DNA from: Priapulus caudatus
Lineage: Eukaryota > Priapulida > Priapulimorpha > Priapulimorphida > Priapulidae
Reading direction: 5' to 3'
Length of the DNA: 47,881 nt
NCBI RefSeq assembly: GCF_000485595.1
Contig: NW_014577867.1
Location: 40,025-87,905, forward strand
Of this stretch, positions 22,166-35,092 are shown one piece after another. The position numbers were made by a program, and so were the translations under genes. How positions within the stretch are numbered: the stretch's first letter is position 1; each line of letters begins with the position of its first letter. The notes under the pieces were generated by a model. The model was given only the letters and a program-made list of their open reading frames with translations, did not search any database and was not told where the DNA came from.

Positions 22166-23396
22166 TAATGCTGGGTCGTCGCGCAGAAGAGTAACGCCAC
22201 ACGCAGACGCAGTGTCTTCCTTCGTTACCGCTTCAAAAAATTGAAGGCTGGTGAGCAAGAATGAAGCCAATGAATGAACCGACACGCCATCAGACAGACA
22301 ACCAAGCTTTTATCCGGATCCGGTGTGCGGTCATTTCACGTGCCCTGTTGCTGGTTTAAACCTCATAGGCGGCAGCAGCCTTCGCCGACGAAGCGGCGTA
22401 GTCAGCAGCAGTAGAAGCAACAAACATCGTATCATTATCATCGTCATCATCATTATCATCATTTGTCAACCCCCCGTTCGTCGTCGTCATCGTCATCGTC
22501 ATCAGTTATCATTGCCACGCCATCTTCTCATCATCATACATCATCATCAGAAGCAGCATGCAGCAGCCAAACAACAACAACATCACAGCAGCCGCAGCAC
22601 AACAACAACATCCAGCAGAGCAGCAGCAACAACAACAAACATCAGCAGCCAGCACCAGCAACAACAAACAACATCAGCAGCAGCAGCAGCGTGTTGCGTG
22701 CGGACAGCAGTCGAGCGCGTCGCGTGCGTATACCGACAACGTCCGCCGCCGTGAGAATATATATATAAGCGCAGCGAATTACCAAAACGTGCGAAATTTA
22801 TAATGAATAGCCACTGTGAAAATGACCTCGTTTTGATTGGATTATATTATGGGTGACTGGTTATTCCATGCTGATATTCTGCTACGATTCGTTTTTTGGT
22901 GTATAATATTCGTCTCCGTCTAAATCAGTCGCGGTGGATTTTAGGATCGTCTACGTTATGTAATGAGATCATAGTAATTCGATATTGTAGCACGGATCTT
23001 TTGAATTTATAGGACCTAGCACTACCGTTACTACAAGGCCTCGTCGCTAATGAAGATATGGTTGTGTAGTTTTCTGACAAATACATGCGCATGCGTAGTG
23101 TGCGGGCGTGTCCCATGGTGTATATTCAGTGTTAAATGAGTTATCACATGCGAATTAGATATTTTCTACGTTAATCGGGTTTCGTCTGTTTATTGCATAA
23201 CACCAGGTCGGGCCAAACGATTGGCCACCTGCGTGCACATTCAATTGATATAATGGGATGCCGAAAATTAGAAACGTAGCCTATGGACTTCATTACATTA
23301 CCGGAATGGCCTAAATTCTGTCATTGGCAATTAATACGCTATTAAGAAGCTAAACAATTTTTTTTAAATGCAGTGCAGTGAAATCGTTTATTTTTA

Positions 23397-24224
23397 GCTC
23401 ATCTGACATAGTCGATGCCAGCTTGTAGAATCGCTTGATCGTGCCGTCTGTGCGTCCGTGCGTCCGTGCGTCGTCGTCGTCAACAGTTGGGCACAAATCT
23501 TAAGCCGCTCGACGTACGGTGACGATATTCGGGTCGGTTGGGGGGCGATCGGTAAAACGAGTTTGGGATGTCGAAGCTGGGGTCAAAGGTAAGGTCACAG
23601 AGGTGTAAAATAATGGGGGACATTCTACCGTCCTTTACTTAAGTTATTAGGAGAAATGCAGAATTGCGGTACAAATTCTAAACGATCGACCTAGGCTCGT
23701 GATAGTCGGTGTAATAGCGATCATAGGTAGGAAAAGCCATCACTGGTGCGAAATTGGAGGTCACAGTCAAAGGTCAATGGGCAGCAGGGCAGATTTTAGA
23801 CATTTCTGAGGACATGGTCTGACGGAGCGATTGAAAAATTTTTTTGTTTCAGCGGTGACCTAGCATTTTTATGGCTTTATTGAAAGGACCATGAAATGTC
23901 CTTCTGCTGACATGCGAAGAGTAAGTGTCGGATAACCTTTTGACCCTCAAGAGGAGGGTTAAACATGGATTTGTTGACTGTTAACCAAGGAGTGAACTGC
24001 TTTTGCTATTAGAGCCCCTCCCCCCCACCCTCCGCTTCCCTCCCCCCCCTCCCCCCCTCCCCCCCCCCCCCCCCACCCTCCCCTACCCTCCATCTGCGAT
24101 AGTGGCCGTGTCCTAACAATGATGTGTACGCACTGCGTGTCTGCATATCTGCGCTAACAAATGTGGTACTACGCACGACTGAAACTTTTACGTTTATAAT
24201 CGTAGCAACAGACCTCAGATGAGC
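23397..24224. mobile_element. 828-bp segment bounded by 10-bp inverted repeats GCTCATCTGA / TCAGATGAGC
   Basis: It starts exactly where homology between the two large arms stops (23396) and ends inside the repeat that abuts 24248. Ends: GCTCATCTGA at 23397-23406 and its reverse complement at 24215-24224. Inside are GTGCGTCCGTGCGTCGTCGTCGTC, two AGGTCA-like runs (23581-23604, 23758-23779) and a C-rich tract (24015-24090). I see no coding frame. It looks like a non-autonomous element present in one haplotype; I recall similar GCTCATCTG / CGTCGTC / AGGTCAAAGGTCA sequences as common repeats in marine invertebrates, but cannot check this. Confidence 0.45.
24015..24090. repeat. C-homopolymer-rich tract
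   Basis: About 75 bases of C runs with few T/A interruptions. The minus strand would be G-rich and prone to G-quadruplex formation and to sequencing errors. Confidence 0.9.
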
Positions 24225-24443
24225 CCAGACGCTGCTGCGGCTCTTGCAACTTTAGCAAAAAAAGATTAATGGGCGCAGTTACGAATGAGACAAGTATAGT
24301 AGGAGCGAGCACCCATTAGGAGACATAATCCTATACACTAACGACCATGTTGAGTCCAAAATCTCAATAATTGCAAAGCTGCTAGTACATGAAGCCTACA
24401 CGCACGCCTAGGCCCGACTATGCACGCACGAACGCACACCCAC
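24209..24443. repeat. Second copy of the contig-end repeat
   Basis: The 38-base block at 24209-24246 is the reverse complement of the end of contig 1 (13703-13739). It is followed at 24248-24443 by the segment found in direct orientation at 13478-13676. Homology ends at ACACCCA, after which the two contigs differ. Confidence 0.85.
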
Positions 24444-24504
24444 ATACACACACTCTCTCTGTCTCTCTCTTTGGTGCGCAATTTTTCTCTCTGTCTCGGG
24501 CGCT

Positions 24505-25812
24505 ATATATATATATATGTGTGACATGCGCTGGGAAAAACGACATTCTAACTACAGTTACGGCCCCCTCGCGATTATTGCAATTATTTTCATACTGACA
24601 TAATGACTCAATGCAATCAATAACCCGTCTGTATGCCTAGCAGCAGTTATTCGACTGTTGGAGGGAGACCCGGCCAGCGTTCACCTCCCACAACGTGGAC
24701 CCTACTTCGTGCAATAGTCATGGGCTCGCGTCGCTGTAATCGTTACGCGGGAAAAACGCAGATCACAGACGGAGAAACATCGATAGCGTGAGACGATTGC
24801 CCAGCTTTGTCCACTAATAACCTCACAGTTAACGAGCAAACAGTGGCTATCTGTGCCGCACGAAGCGACGCACACAGGCGACTATTATCGACACAACGTC
24901 CTTTAAAAACATGTGCGCGCAGACTCAAGAACTACCGTCTTAAAAGAGACTTTAACTTGCCGTCCTAAAAGAGACTTTAACTTGCCGTCTTAAAAGAGAC
25001 TTTAACTTGCCGTCTTAAAAGAGACGTGGCAGAGGACAGCGAAGACATCCTCAACGACATATGCTCGACGACGACGACGCTCGCCACGTCCACAAAGACA
25101 CGTACTCGCAGGCGCGTGACTCCACGACAACATCGATGTCCTGATAATATACATTTACACTCCTACACGACGAGGACAGAAAATAGAAATTGTTCTTCAT
25201 CGCACGTCCGACTCCGCGCGCCAAGTATTTGCCCGCAACAATGCGATCGAGTCACTTGAAACAGTGAAGCCATTAACAATTCAGCGTAGGCGACGTTTTC
25301 CTCCTCTCCCCTCTCCCTCTGTCTCTCTCTCTACAGTGTCAGACTGCCTCCTTAGTACAACCGCATCTATTATTTAGCGTGCGTCATCGCACCGACACCC
25401 GCGGTCTGATGCGCTGATACGATTTCGCTGGATCCTCTAGCACCGGCCGTCTCCAATTGATGCTCGAAGAGAGGCAGATATGCGTGACAAACGGGCGGTA
25501 ATTAGCTGGTCCCGCTATTTACTGGATGAGCCGGGCTACTGTACACACAGTGCATGCAGGTACCCACATAGCGAGTTCATGTACGTACGTACGCCTGGCT
25601 TCACGAGATGCTAGCTCGTTGTTGCGCGTGCTGCTGTACGCATATACGCTCTAACGACGAGGCGGCCAGCGGGGGAGAAAACCCAACAGCTGTTGTTAAC
25701 ACAGGGAAGGGGAAGGGCAACGGCACTGCACGCCCCCCCTTCTCTCTCTCTCTCTCTCTCTGCGCTCTCTCCCCCTCTATCTCTCTCTGCGCTCTCTCCA
25801 CCTCTCTCTCTC
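24505..25812. repeat. Contig 2 right end, homologous to 8871-10850
   Basis: Collinear with contig 1 as described there, but without the 646-bp insertion and with more single-base deletions. It carries three to four copies of a 25-bp unit (AGACTTTAACTTGCCGTCTT plus AAAAG) at 24936-25025 where contig 1 has one (about 10015-10045). It stops in the CT microsatellite. Confidence 0.85.
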
Positions 25813-25822
25813 NNNNNNNNNN
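25813..25822. other. Assembly gap (10 N)
   Basis: Ten consecutive N separate contigs 2 and 3, next to the axis of the giant inverted repeat. Confidence 0.99.
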
Positions 25823-27059
25823 ACCCATTGAGACAAAACGTCACACGTGTATAAAAATAAACCATTTCACTGCACTGCATTAAAAAAAATATTGTTTAGT
25901 TCTTAATAGCGTATTAATGCAATGAAGAAATTTTAGGCATTGCGGTAATGTAATGAAGTCATAGCTACGTTTCTAATTTCGCATCCCATTATATAATTGA
26001 ATGTGCACGCAGGTGGCAAATGTTTGGCCGACGGTGTTATGCAATAAACAGACGAAAACCACCGATTAACGTAGAAAAATATCTATTCGCATGTGATAAC
26101 TCATTTAACACTGAAATACACATGGACACGCGCGCACACCTACGCATGCGCATGTATTGTCAGAAAACTACACAACCATTCTTCATTAGCGACGAGGCTT
26201 GTAGTACTGGCTAGTGGCTAGGTCGTATAAATTCAAAGATCGTGTACAAATCGAATTACTATGATCTCATTACATAACGTAAGACGATCCTAAAATCCCA
26301 CCGCGCTGATTTAGAACGGAGACGAAATATTTACACCAAAAACGAATCGTAGAGATATCAGCATGGATAACCGAGTCACCCATAATATAATCCAATCAAA
26401 ACGAGGTCATTTTCACGTGCTAATCATTATAAATCTCGCACGTTTGTAATCCGCTGCGCTATATATATATATTCTCACGCGGCGACGTTGTCGGTATACG
26501 CACGCGCGGCTCGACTGCTGGCCGCAGCAACCACGCTGCTGCTGCTGCTGATGTTGTTGTTGTTGCTGCTGCTGCTGCTGCTGCTGATGTTGTTGTTGTT
26601 GCTGCGGCTGCTGCTGATGTTGTTGTTGTTGCTGCGGCTGCTGCTGATGTTGTTGTTGTTGCTGCGGCTGCTGCTTCTGATGATGATTATGATGAAGAAG
26701 ATGGCGGTGGCAATGATAATGATGACGATGACGATGACGACGACAACGATGACAATGATGATAATGATGATGACGATGATAATGAGGACGATGTTGTTGC
26801 TTCTACTACTGCTACTACCGCCGCTGTCGTCGGAAGGCTGCTGCCGCTATGGAGTTTAAACAGCAGCAGCGCGTGAAAATGACCGCACACCGGATCCCGG
26901 ATAAAAGCTTCGTTGCTCTGTCTGATGGCGTGTAGAGTTCATTCATTGGCTTCATTTTGCTCACCAGCTTCATTTTTTGAAGCGGATAATCGGAGGAAAC
27001 ACTGCGTCGCGTGTGGCGGTTTCACTTCTCTGCGCGACGACCCAGCATTACTAATCTAA

Positions 27060-27245
27060 GAAACGCTGTCACCCACTGTCACGCACCCACGGATGACGCT
27101 GTCACCTGCTGTCACCCACCCACGGGTAACGCTGTAATCTGCTGTCACCCACCCACGGGTAACGCTGTCACCTGCTGTCACCCACCATGGGTAATACTGT
27201 CACCTTTTGTCACCCCTATGAGGTGTACTGCCACCTACTGTGACC
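27060..27245. repeat. 33-bp minisatellite, arm 2 copy
   Basis: Clean units reading ACGCTGTCACCTGCTGTCAC then CCACCCACGGGTA, four to five copies. It is the reverse complement of 21960-22165. Confidence 0.9.
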
Positions 27246-30109
27246 GACCACCCCGTAGTGGCAAACACTGTTCCTGCACTTTATACCCTGGCATCAATCC
27301 CGCGGTAAAGCTGCTGGCACGCGTATTCACAACACGCTTAACCCACCCGCGTGGCGAAATGTCACCGCCACGCACGGCTTTTACGACCTGTCATCCTATT
27401 ATATCGTCACACCGTCTGTCACAGCTAAGGTTTGTTTTTCCGCAATCGTGGCCTGGAATCTCACGCGATCTTGCAGAAAAAAGCTGTCAGTCAAAACGCG
27501 GCAAAGCCATAATTGTCGCCCATTCGATTCGATAGACTCGCGGGCTGTTTCCACTGGGGTCGCAGCAGAAGCGGGTTTTTCTTCCGACACCGTAGGCCAT
27601 TTGCAAATTGTTAAGGCGCCTTCAACTAATACTATGAACACCTATGAATTCTAAAGATCTGGACGGTCGTATTTCACACCGGTTAACGTTTAGAGGTTGC
27701 TCACCTTGCTAGTTAGAGCACAGTGAACCATACACGCACGCACACGCACGCACGCACGCACGCACGCACGCACACGCCGACCGATAGAAAGATAGAAAAG
27801 CGTATAATGGTATCTCTTGTGCGCGCCATAATTAATCTGGCCCGTGTCTTTTGGCACTTCCTGTTCAAGATCATTTCGCGTTTCCACTAGAAAACCGCTG
27901 CGAACGGCGGGCAGCCGGAATCTACTATCTGGGTTATTTTTTTTTATCAAAAAAGGCCAAACTCATGTCCTAAGTCGCCTCGTCAGATTGTTTGTACAAG
28001 TGATTTTAGAAAGATTGTTTCGGTAATACGGTTACGGCGAAATCAGAGTCGCTACGCTGTCCTACGTTTTGGCTAAAACAAGAAGCTGAATGAAAAATGA
28101 ACGATTATCTTCCACGGAAATCTAATCTCTGTTATTGTATTGTTATGAGAGAAACTAAAGTGAGAAAATAAATCTGCCTGCTCATTAATTATTTAGCAAT
28201 CGCTCCTCACATTTTTAATTACTTGCTTAATTAACTGATTAGATTATTCACATGTAAAACTAAGTATAAATTTTCCTATTATGCACTGCTTTTATCACAA
28301 CAAATAGGCCCTACGCATTAACAGCATAGCGAATAATTAATACAACATATTAACCGTCTTAATATGCATGAATGAACATCGAGGGGACTAGATAGTTCAG
28401 TTTCTCTCGACCTCGTTAATATAAGCATCGCTTTGAAGATTAAGCAAGCGATTTTTGCCCGACGGGGCCGCAGCGATTCGAAACATGATTGAAATTTGCA
28501 TATTAAAAATTTGCATAAACCCTAATTAGGACAATAGACGCAACAAGTCACCCTGGAAGCGACCGATCGGATTCTTCCTTTGCAGACGAATCATGCAGTA
28601 CGACGGTTGAGGTACAGACACGTTCATGAGTCACTGTCTCCAGCTCTATTGATCTGCTAATAACTGTACGCGAAGGCTAGGGTGGCACAGATATCAGCTG
28701 TTACATAAGGGGGAGTGCGTACACGCGATGTAATGGCCTTCCCACCCCAAGCTTATACATACACTGGGAGAGGGGGGAGAGGAAGAGAGAGAAAGAGAGC
28801 AGCGGGCGAACGTAACAGTTACGCAACATCTAACATTGGAATAATGGCCGGATAATCTCCTAATGGATTAATTGCATACAACGGGGTACATGTGGCGCTA
28901 ATCGGGCCATTACTCGATATCCCTGCTGTTCGGTCATGCACTATACTAGCTCTAGGACTATAGCCCGCGTACAGTTGCCGCAGGCCTCACATAGGAGACC
29001 GTGTTCAATACAAACACGTGCTGTATCTCCTCTGTACTGGGATTTCCGCCCTCCCTCCCCGGGGGAGTGGAACCAGCGCGGGCTTCCTCGATTAGCACAG
29101 AGTTAGTTGCTCCTAGAGGCGCACCTGTGTCTACCGAGTAGTGGTGATGAATGATCGCTACGATTGACTGAAGTTTTATTGAGTTAGACCAATGCTCTAC
29201 CAGCTACAACCAGCAGCGAAGCCACCAGCAGTGGAGTCATAAGTTTTGGAACCGCCAGCTTTCTCTGGAAAATGTGCGATAGACGGAGCAGCTTCTAAAC
29301 CCAACTCTGGCTCTAACCACAATAAATCATTTTAAAATGTCACAAGCCGCTGGCATCATCTATATATATATGCTTATTACTTTCGTGCAGACTGTGTGCG
29401 TTCTTTGTGTGCGACTGTGTGCGACTCGTGCATCTTGCGACCGCCTCCTCCTCGGAAGCATCTCCCCGGTTTACTCGTTCAGCACTAGCTTCGGCCGTCT
29501 ATCCATCCGCCGATCAGTCGCTCGCGCCTCAGTTCACGCAGCTATCTAGTACTACTATCACACACACGGCGGCCATATAGCGTGTGGAATGATGAATCAA
29601 CATCGATTCGTAGTATGTGTGCGCGCCATGCGTCGCTTCAATCGACAGAAATATTCAAAAATTCCAGCGAGACCTGCAGACTCACCCGGCGCCCTAGTCG
29701 TCCAGCATTAAATCGTTTTCCTTTAATCAAGTCCCTCGAGTGCTCGCATGTCTGGCACGCGTCACAAGCACTGGCCGCGCTTTCAAAAACTTTCGTTACA
29801 TCGTCGGCGAAATCGAAAAACTGGGCGCGTGGTTTCTCCGCAAAGCAAGCGACACGGCGCAAGCAATGAAACTTTTATCGCCGACTTCATTATTAAAGTG
29901 CGGTCTCAGCACTGGTACTGTATGATGTGGTAATTGGTATTGCCATAATATGGCTCAGATAGACAGCACGGGTTGCAGGTGAACAGTCTATATGTCTGTC
30001 TGTCCGTCCATCCATCCATCCGTCCATCCATCCATCCGTCTGTTTGTCTGCCTGTCTGCCCGTCACTCTGTGCCATTCTCGCGCGCACACTCTCAATATG
30101 TCTGGCTCA

Positions 30110-30161
<52 letters not shown>

Positions 30162-30569
30162 TATCCACACGCACGCACTTAGCATCTTTTAACTCATTCT
30201 TATCGGCCGCGTCGATCTGTGCGTGTATACGCGCAGCCATGACAAACGTCTTATTTACGACGTCCCCGGCGAGCGCCAGCGCAGATTTAATGAACTCATT
30301 AAAACCGGCCGGCCCGTGCACGCCACAGCGCGGCAGAGCCCCTCGCCTGTAAGTTTACAGATGCAGTGGGAGGAACTTTGCGCCGCTTGAGTAGTGTCGG
30401 AACTAGTAAAACCGCGACCGCTTAGTCGAAGGACGCAGCGAGGCTAACGCACCCTCTCCCGTCTCTCGGTCCCTTTCGTTCGTCTATACACTCCTGTTCG
30501 TTCGTCCGTCTGCCTGTTTATCTGTCTGTCACTGTCTCTATCTAGATCCGCCTGCTTATCTGTCCGTGT

Positions 30570-30608
30570 CTGTCTCTGTCTCTGTCTCTGTTTGTCTGCC
30601 TGCCTGGC

Positions 30609-30671
<63 letters not shown>

Positions 30672-30745
30672 GCTTCCGTCTGTCTGTCTGTCTGTCTGTG
30701 CGTCCGTCCGCCCGTCCGTCCGTCTGTCTGCCTGTCTGTTTGCCC
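30570..30745. repeat. (CTGT)n / (CCGT)n microsatellite
   Basis: Mostly CTGT from 30610 to 30670, then mixed with CCGT. The allelic region in arm 1 (18464-18545) is about half as long. Confidence 0.95.
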
Positions 30746-30944
30746 GCCTCGCTCTCTCCATCTTTCGTTCGGAACTTCCCCGTCTATATCTCCCTCTTTC
30801 CATTAGCACTTGCTTTCGCTTTCAGTCGCTCTGTTTTGTTCTCATTCTCATCCTCGCTCTCCCACTCGTGGTGATCATCCCCCCCTCTCATTTCTCTCCT
30901 CTGCTTCGCTCACGCACGCTAGCTGCTCGCCTCCTTCTACTGCT

Positions 30945-31005
<61 letters not shown>

Positions 31006-31032
31006 CTCGATCCTTCTCCTCTCATTTCTCTT

Positions 31033-31064
<32 letters not shown>

Positions 31065-31385
31065 TCTCTCTGCGCTCTCTCGCTCTCAGTTCTCATCCTT
31101 CTCTCTCATCTCTTTCTCCTCTCTCTCTTCTTCCTTTCTCCTCTCTCCTTTCTCCTCTCTCTCTCTCCTCTCCTCTTCTCTCTCTCTTCTCTCTCTCTCT
31201 CGTTCTCTCGATCCCTTCTCGCTCTCATTTTCTCTTTTTCTCTCTTCGTCTCTCTCTCTCTCTCTCCATCTCTCTCTCCATCCATTTCTCCGTTTCTCAA
31301 GATCTCTTCTCCTCTCATTTCTTCTTTCTCTTTCTCTTTCTCTCTCTTCTCTCTCTCTCTCTCTCTCGTTCTCGATCCCTTCCCC
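30945..31385. repeat. (CT)n microsatellite block
   Basis: Counterpart of the GA block at 17805-18235, with the same interruptions reversed. The long Ser/Leu frames are artefacts. Confidence 0.95.
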
Positions 31386-33763
31386 TCTCATTTCTCTTCT
31401 CTGTCCATCGCGCTTATTCTAGCTTCCGCTTGCTATCGCGCGCTGGTCACATAGTTCCGGCCACGACTGCAACAACCACAGCCGTAACGGCAAACTAGTA
31501 CAGGCCGGTCTGTGCGCTCCTTATTTCTTATATACCAGCCTATAGAAGGAAATCAGCGGGGCGTGATGCTCGCAGCAAGTGGTACCAACATCAACACCGG
31601 TGCTAGCTGCGCTTTGATCGAAATCTACCATTAGCTGATGAAAGCTGGTCGCCCGTGGTAGCAGCAGCAGCAGTGGCAGCAGTAGCAGCGCTATTTCACC
31701 TTCGACTTACTCAATTTCTTCGCTTTAACCAAACTCGCACACTCACTGCTCTCGCTTTTATGGTAATACGAGCAAAGCCCGATAGCCATCAATCCGGGCG
31801 ACTGCTTAAGTGGAATTAACTTCGGCAAAAAAACCAGTCGGCGATATCGAGACCGCTTATATTCATTCGCGAGTGATGTAACCAGGATCTCGTGGCCGCC
31901 GCAATCTAGCAGCCACGCGGGTTCTGCCTGCGGACAGACTACGATGAAGCAATCTCGATGAGTCTATCCGACATTGATCCGGTACGTCGGCCCACTAGAC
32001 ACGACTTTCGCTTCTTACGGCTCTGTGAAACAAGTTCATTCCGATCGCGGCGCGAAAGACGCGAGTCGAGTAAACGAAACTACAAGTCGGATCTATTCGA
32101 AACTGGAATAGATTTTTATCGAAGCTCCCTTTGTGTACGTACAGAATAGCTAAACAGATATACGCCAGCCTCTGTACGTCACCTATATACCCCCAACGGT
32201 TACAGCAAGCTAACAAACGAATCGCGTTTAGAAAACGCCGAGGTTTCCGATAAAATCTGAACGCACGTTCGCATGAAAGCGGAAAGTTGACAGACGGTGC
32301 AGACGCCCCCGTCTAGCGGTGTCACGTCATCGCATGCCACGCCAAGATGCGAGGGTCACGTAGTACGCGCAATAACAATATTCTCACACGTCACGCCGTA
32401 ATGCTAAGAGTGACTTAGTCCACTTACCACCGACTTGCCTTTATTCAGACACTTGCTGACGTCCTCGGAGTTTGCAGGCCATTCTAGTCTCTGCAAAAAT
32501 GTCGAGAGAAATTCAAGATTATTTTCAACGAATTTTTATTTATGAGCACGCACGCGGCCCACGCGCGCGCGTGCGACATTTTCCCGCGCTAAGTTCATTC
32601 CGACGATGTCATAATCGCGAATACATGGCGACGTGAGCAATCGCATGACGACGACCACAGGCACTTGGAGCGTTTCAATCAAATATAATGCTAAATAAAT
32701 ACAAAATCTATTTACTACCAAAGTCTTAATGTTTCTATACTCTCTTTCACCTATTATTGCCGACAATTTCCTGTAAATGCCGTCGAAATGCTCATGTGCA
32801 ACAAACACTAGCGGCCGCCATTGCTCACGCTGCACACTGACACTTAAATATAAGGTTAAATCGCGCGCGTAAACCACACAGCGACCCGGTCACTGCGTGC
32901 GTGCGTGCGTGTGTGCGTGCGTGCCTGCGTGCGTACGAGCAAACGCCCCGTCAACGCCGACGTTTAACGCGCGCGACGGCGCGAATATCACGTTTCTTTC
33001 TCTCGACGCTCGCTTCGTAATATAAGCCGTCGAAATCAAACACCGCATACCGCATGCAGCTAATCACGGCCGCCATAAAAAAAACTACCTGCGTAATATA
33101 CGCATACGAAAAAAAACACGAGGACGACCCCCGTCAGCAGCAGAGCGGCGGCACGCGCCGCAGCAACGTGACGACTCTCCGTCAGAAGGCCGCCAGATGC
33201 TACAGATGCTGACGCGTGGCCACGAACGACGGCACGACGGCGATGATGATGATGAGGCTATATAGTTTTGAGAGAGCAGCGAACATATGGTGCCCGCGGA
33301 GACCGCTGCCGCTATCGGTTATTTTCGGCTCGCGCACATGCCGTGAAAAAATTGCCATCAACAGTAACGCTAGATAAAATTACACGCGACTAGCGGAATG
33401 TTCCGCCTAACGACTATCGAACTGCAGCAGCAGCGGCTGTCGTCGTAGTATAGTATGAGTAGTAGCATCAGCATCAGCATCAGCGGCAGTCGTGGGGGGG
33501 CTGGGATGCTGGGGTTGCCGCCGCGCTGAGTGTAATATAGAGTGTGATAGTAGACACAACTCTGCGGCTCTTACAAACAAATCGAAGTACAGTAGCTTGG
33601 TTGTGTCAGGGCCACGCGCAGGCAAGCAGCGAGGCGAGAATGTGTAAACGTCGGCGTTACTCGGTGCGCTGCCAACGGTGAAGCCCGTCTTTAGAGCGAC
33701 GTCTGCTGCTGCCGAGGAACGAAGGTGGTGGGGAGCCATACAGTGACGTGCGGGAGGAACGAG

Positions 33764-33764
<1 letters not shown>

Positions 33765-33799
<35 letters not shown>

Positions 33800-33815
33800 G
33801 CGGTGATGGTGATGA

Positions 33816-33849
<34 letters not shown>

Positions 33850-33975
33850 GGTGATGATGAAGACGATGATGATGATGGTGGTGGTGGTGGTGATGGTGAT
33901 GATGATGACGATGATGGTGGTGGTGGTGATGATGAATATGATGATGATGGTGGTGGTGATGGTGATGATGATGAC

Positions 33976-34020
<45 letters not shown>

Positions 34021-34065
34021 TATGGTGCCGTTGCTGTTGCTGCTGGCGGTGGAGGCGAAGGTGGT
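33765..34065. repeat. GCT, then GAT/GGT trinucleotide array
   Basis: It starts with a short CTG run, then about 260 bases of GAT, GGT and GAC triplets. Poly-His/Met/Asp frames are artefacts. Corresponds to the CAT-rich region of arm 1 (15003-15215). Confidence 0.93.
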
Positions 34066-35092
34066 GGTGGTACGGCGGCGTGGCTGCGTGTGTGTCACAC
34101 ATACACACATACATGCACGCACACGTGCCATTGCTGCTACTTATTCGTACAGCACGCAGGAGAATACAGCCGCCGGTTATATGACTGCGCAAGGCTCCTC
34201 TTATATTTTATCGTTATTTAGACGGGTTTGCGGATGTACGCTACTTCCTGACGACCATTATCTCGTCTTCTCAGTATTTCACAACGTATGTGTGCTATTA
34301 CGCTGTGAGCCTACGCTTTAATGAAATACGCTAACTAACATTCAATAGCGGATGTTTCATTGAATAGTGTGGGTGGGTTATATTAATAAAACTGTTAATC
34401 CTGGCGGACTATTCCATCGTTGCTAGGATTGTTATATATGATTACTATGTGTTTTTAGTATATTTTTTATTTATTGTTTCGGTTTATATTAATATTTTTA
34501 TATTTTGTTAGTTATAGCTGACAATGTGTGTATATATATGGTTTCCGTTTTTTCTTTGTAAACTAGTTTCAGTGGTTTACTGTATTCCACCGCTATTAAC
34601 TCAAAAAACCACACAGAAATAGTAATCAACAGATAATGATACCAGCATCGACATACGGCGCTGAACATAGCATGACCCCAATGGGATTTATAACTTACAC
34701 ACAGGAGCAAGCATTTAGAGCAATAATAGGCATCATGCACTCACAATATCACGGCTATCACGTGACAGATAATCCTCGTAAACGGCAGCTTCCCGCGGAA
34801 AGAAGAGCCGCAGACGCATGAATCGTGTGATCGCTGCTGAGCGGCTGTGTACTGCCCATTGTAGAGATTTAAGCGCCGCTGCTGCCGCTGCTGCATGCAC
34901 GCTGGAGTAGGAGCATCCGCGCGCGATATATCTCGGCGACAGCCGTCGGTCCAGGTGCCGGTGATCACTAACCCGCAGCGCTGACACATCCTTCCTGTGT
35001 CTATTATGACTCCAGCAGCTTAAACCGCGACCTCCGCTGCCCCCGCCCGCGCGCCCCACACACGCGACTCTCTCTCTCTCTCTCTCTCTCTC

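Larger units (their letters stand above)
13750..23396. repeat. Arm 1 of a giant inverted repeat (contig 2)
   Basis: The whole arm matches the reverse complement of about 25852-35092 in collinear order. Checks along its length: 13838-13860 against 35000, 17804-18235 GA against 30945-31385 CT, 20290 against 28865, 20640-21120 against 28081-28560, 22320 against 26890, 23370-23396 against 25852-25880. Differences are scattered substitutions, single-base indels and microsatellite lengths. No open frame is conserved between arms, which argues against exons here. Internal arrays: CAT 15003-15215, GGAC/AGAC 18464-18545, GTGCGT 21411-21468, a 33-bp minisatellite 21960-22165, CAT then CAG/CAA 22425-22690. 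Confidence 0.95.
25852..35092. repeat. Arm 2 of the giant inverted repeat (contig 3)
   Basis: Reverse complement of 13750-23396, ending in the CT tract (35068-35092) that corresponds to the GA tract starting contig 2. Sequence continues past this point here, so contig 2 simply stopped in the microsatellite. Internal arrays: CTG/TTG then GAT 26530-26815, a regular 33-bp minisatellite 27060-27245, CACG 27731-27777, CTGT/CCGT 30570-30745 (longer than in arm 1), CT 30945-31385, GGT/GAT 33765-34065. No gene is recognisable. Confidence 0.95.

Noticed and set aside
33407-34321. Poly-His and poly-Met frames of 150-260 residues
   Set aside because: CAT/GAT trinucleotide repeats; no conserved frame with the allelic region near 15003-15215.
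13750-35092. Interpretation as a giant mobile element with 9.5-kb terminal inverted repeats (Maverick or Polinton-like)
   Set aside because: No polymerase, integrase, capsid or other element gene exists in or between the arms, and a scaffold gap sits near the axis.
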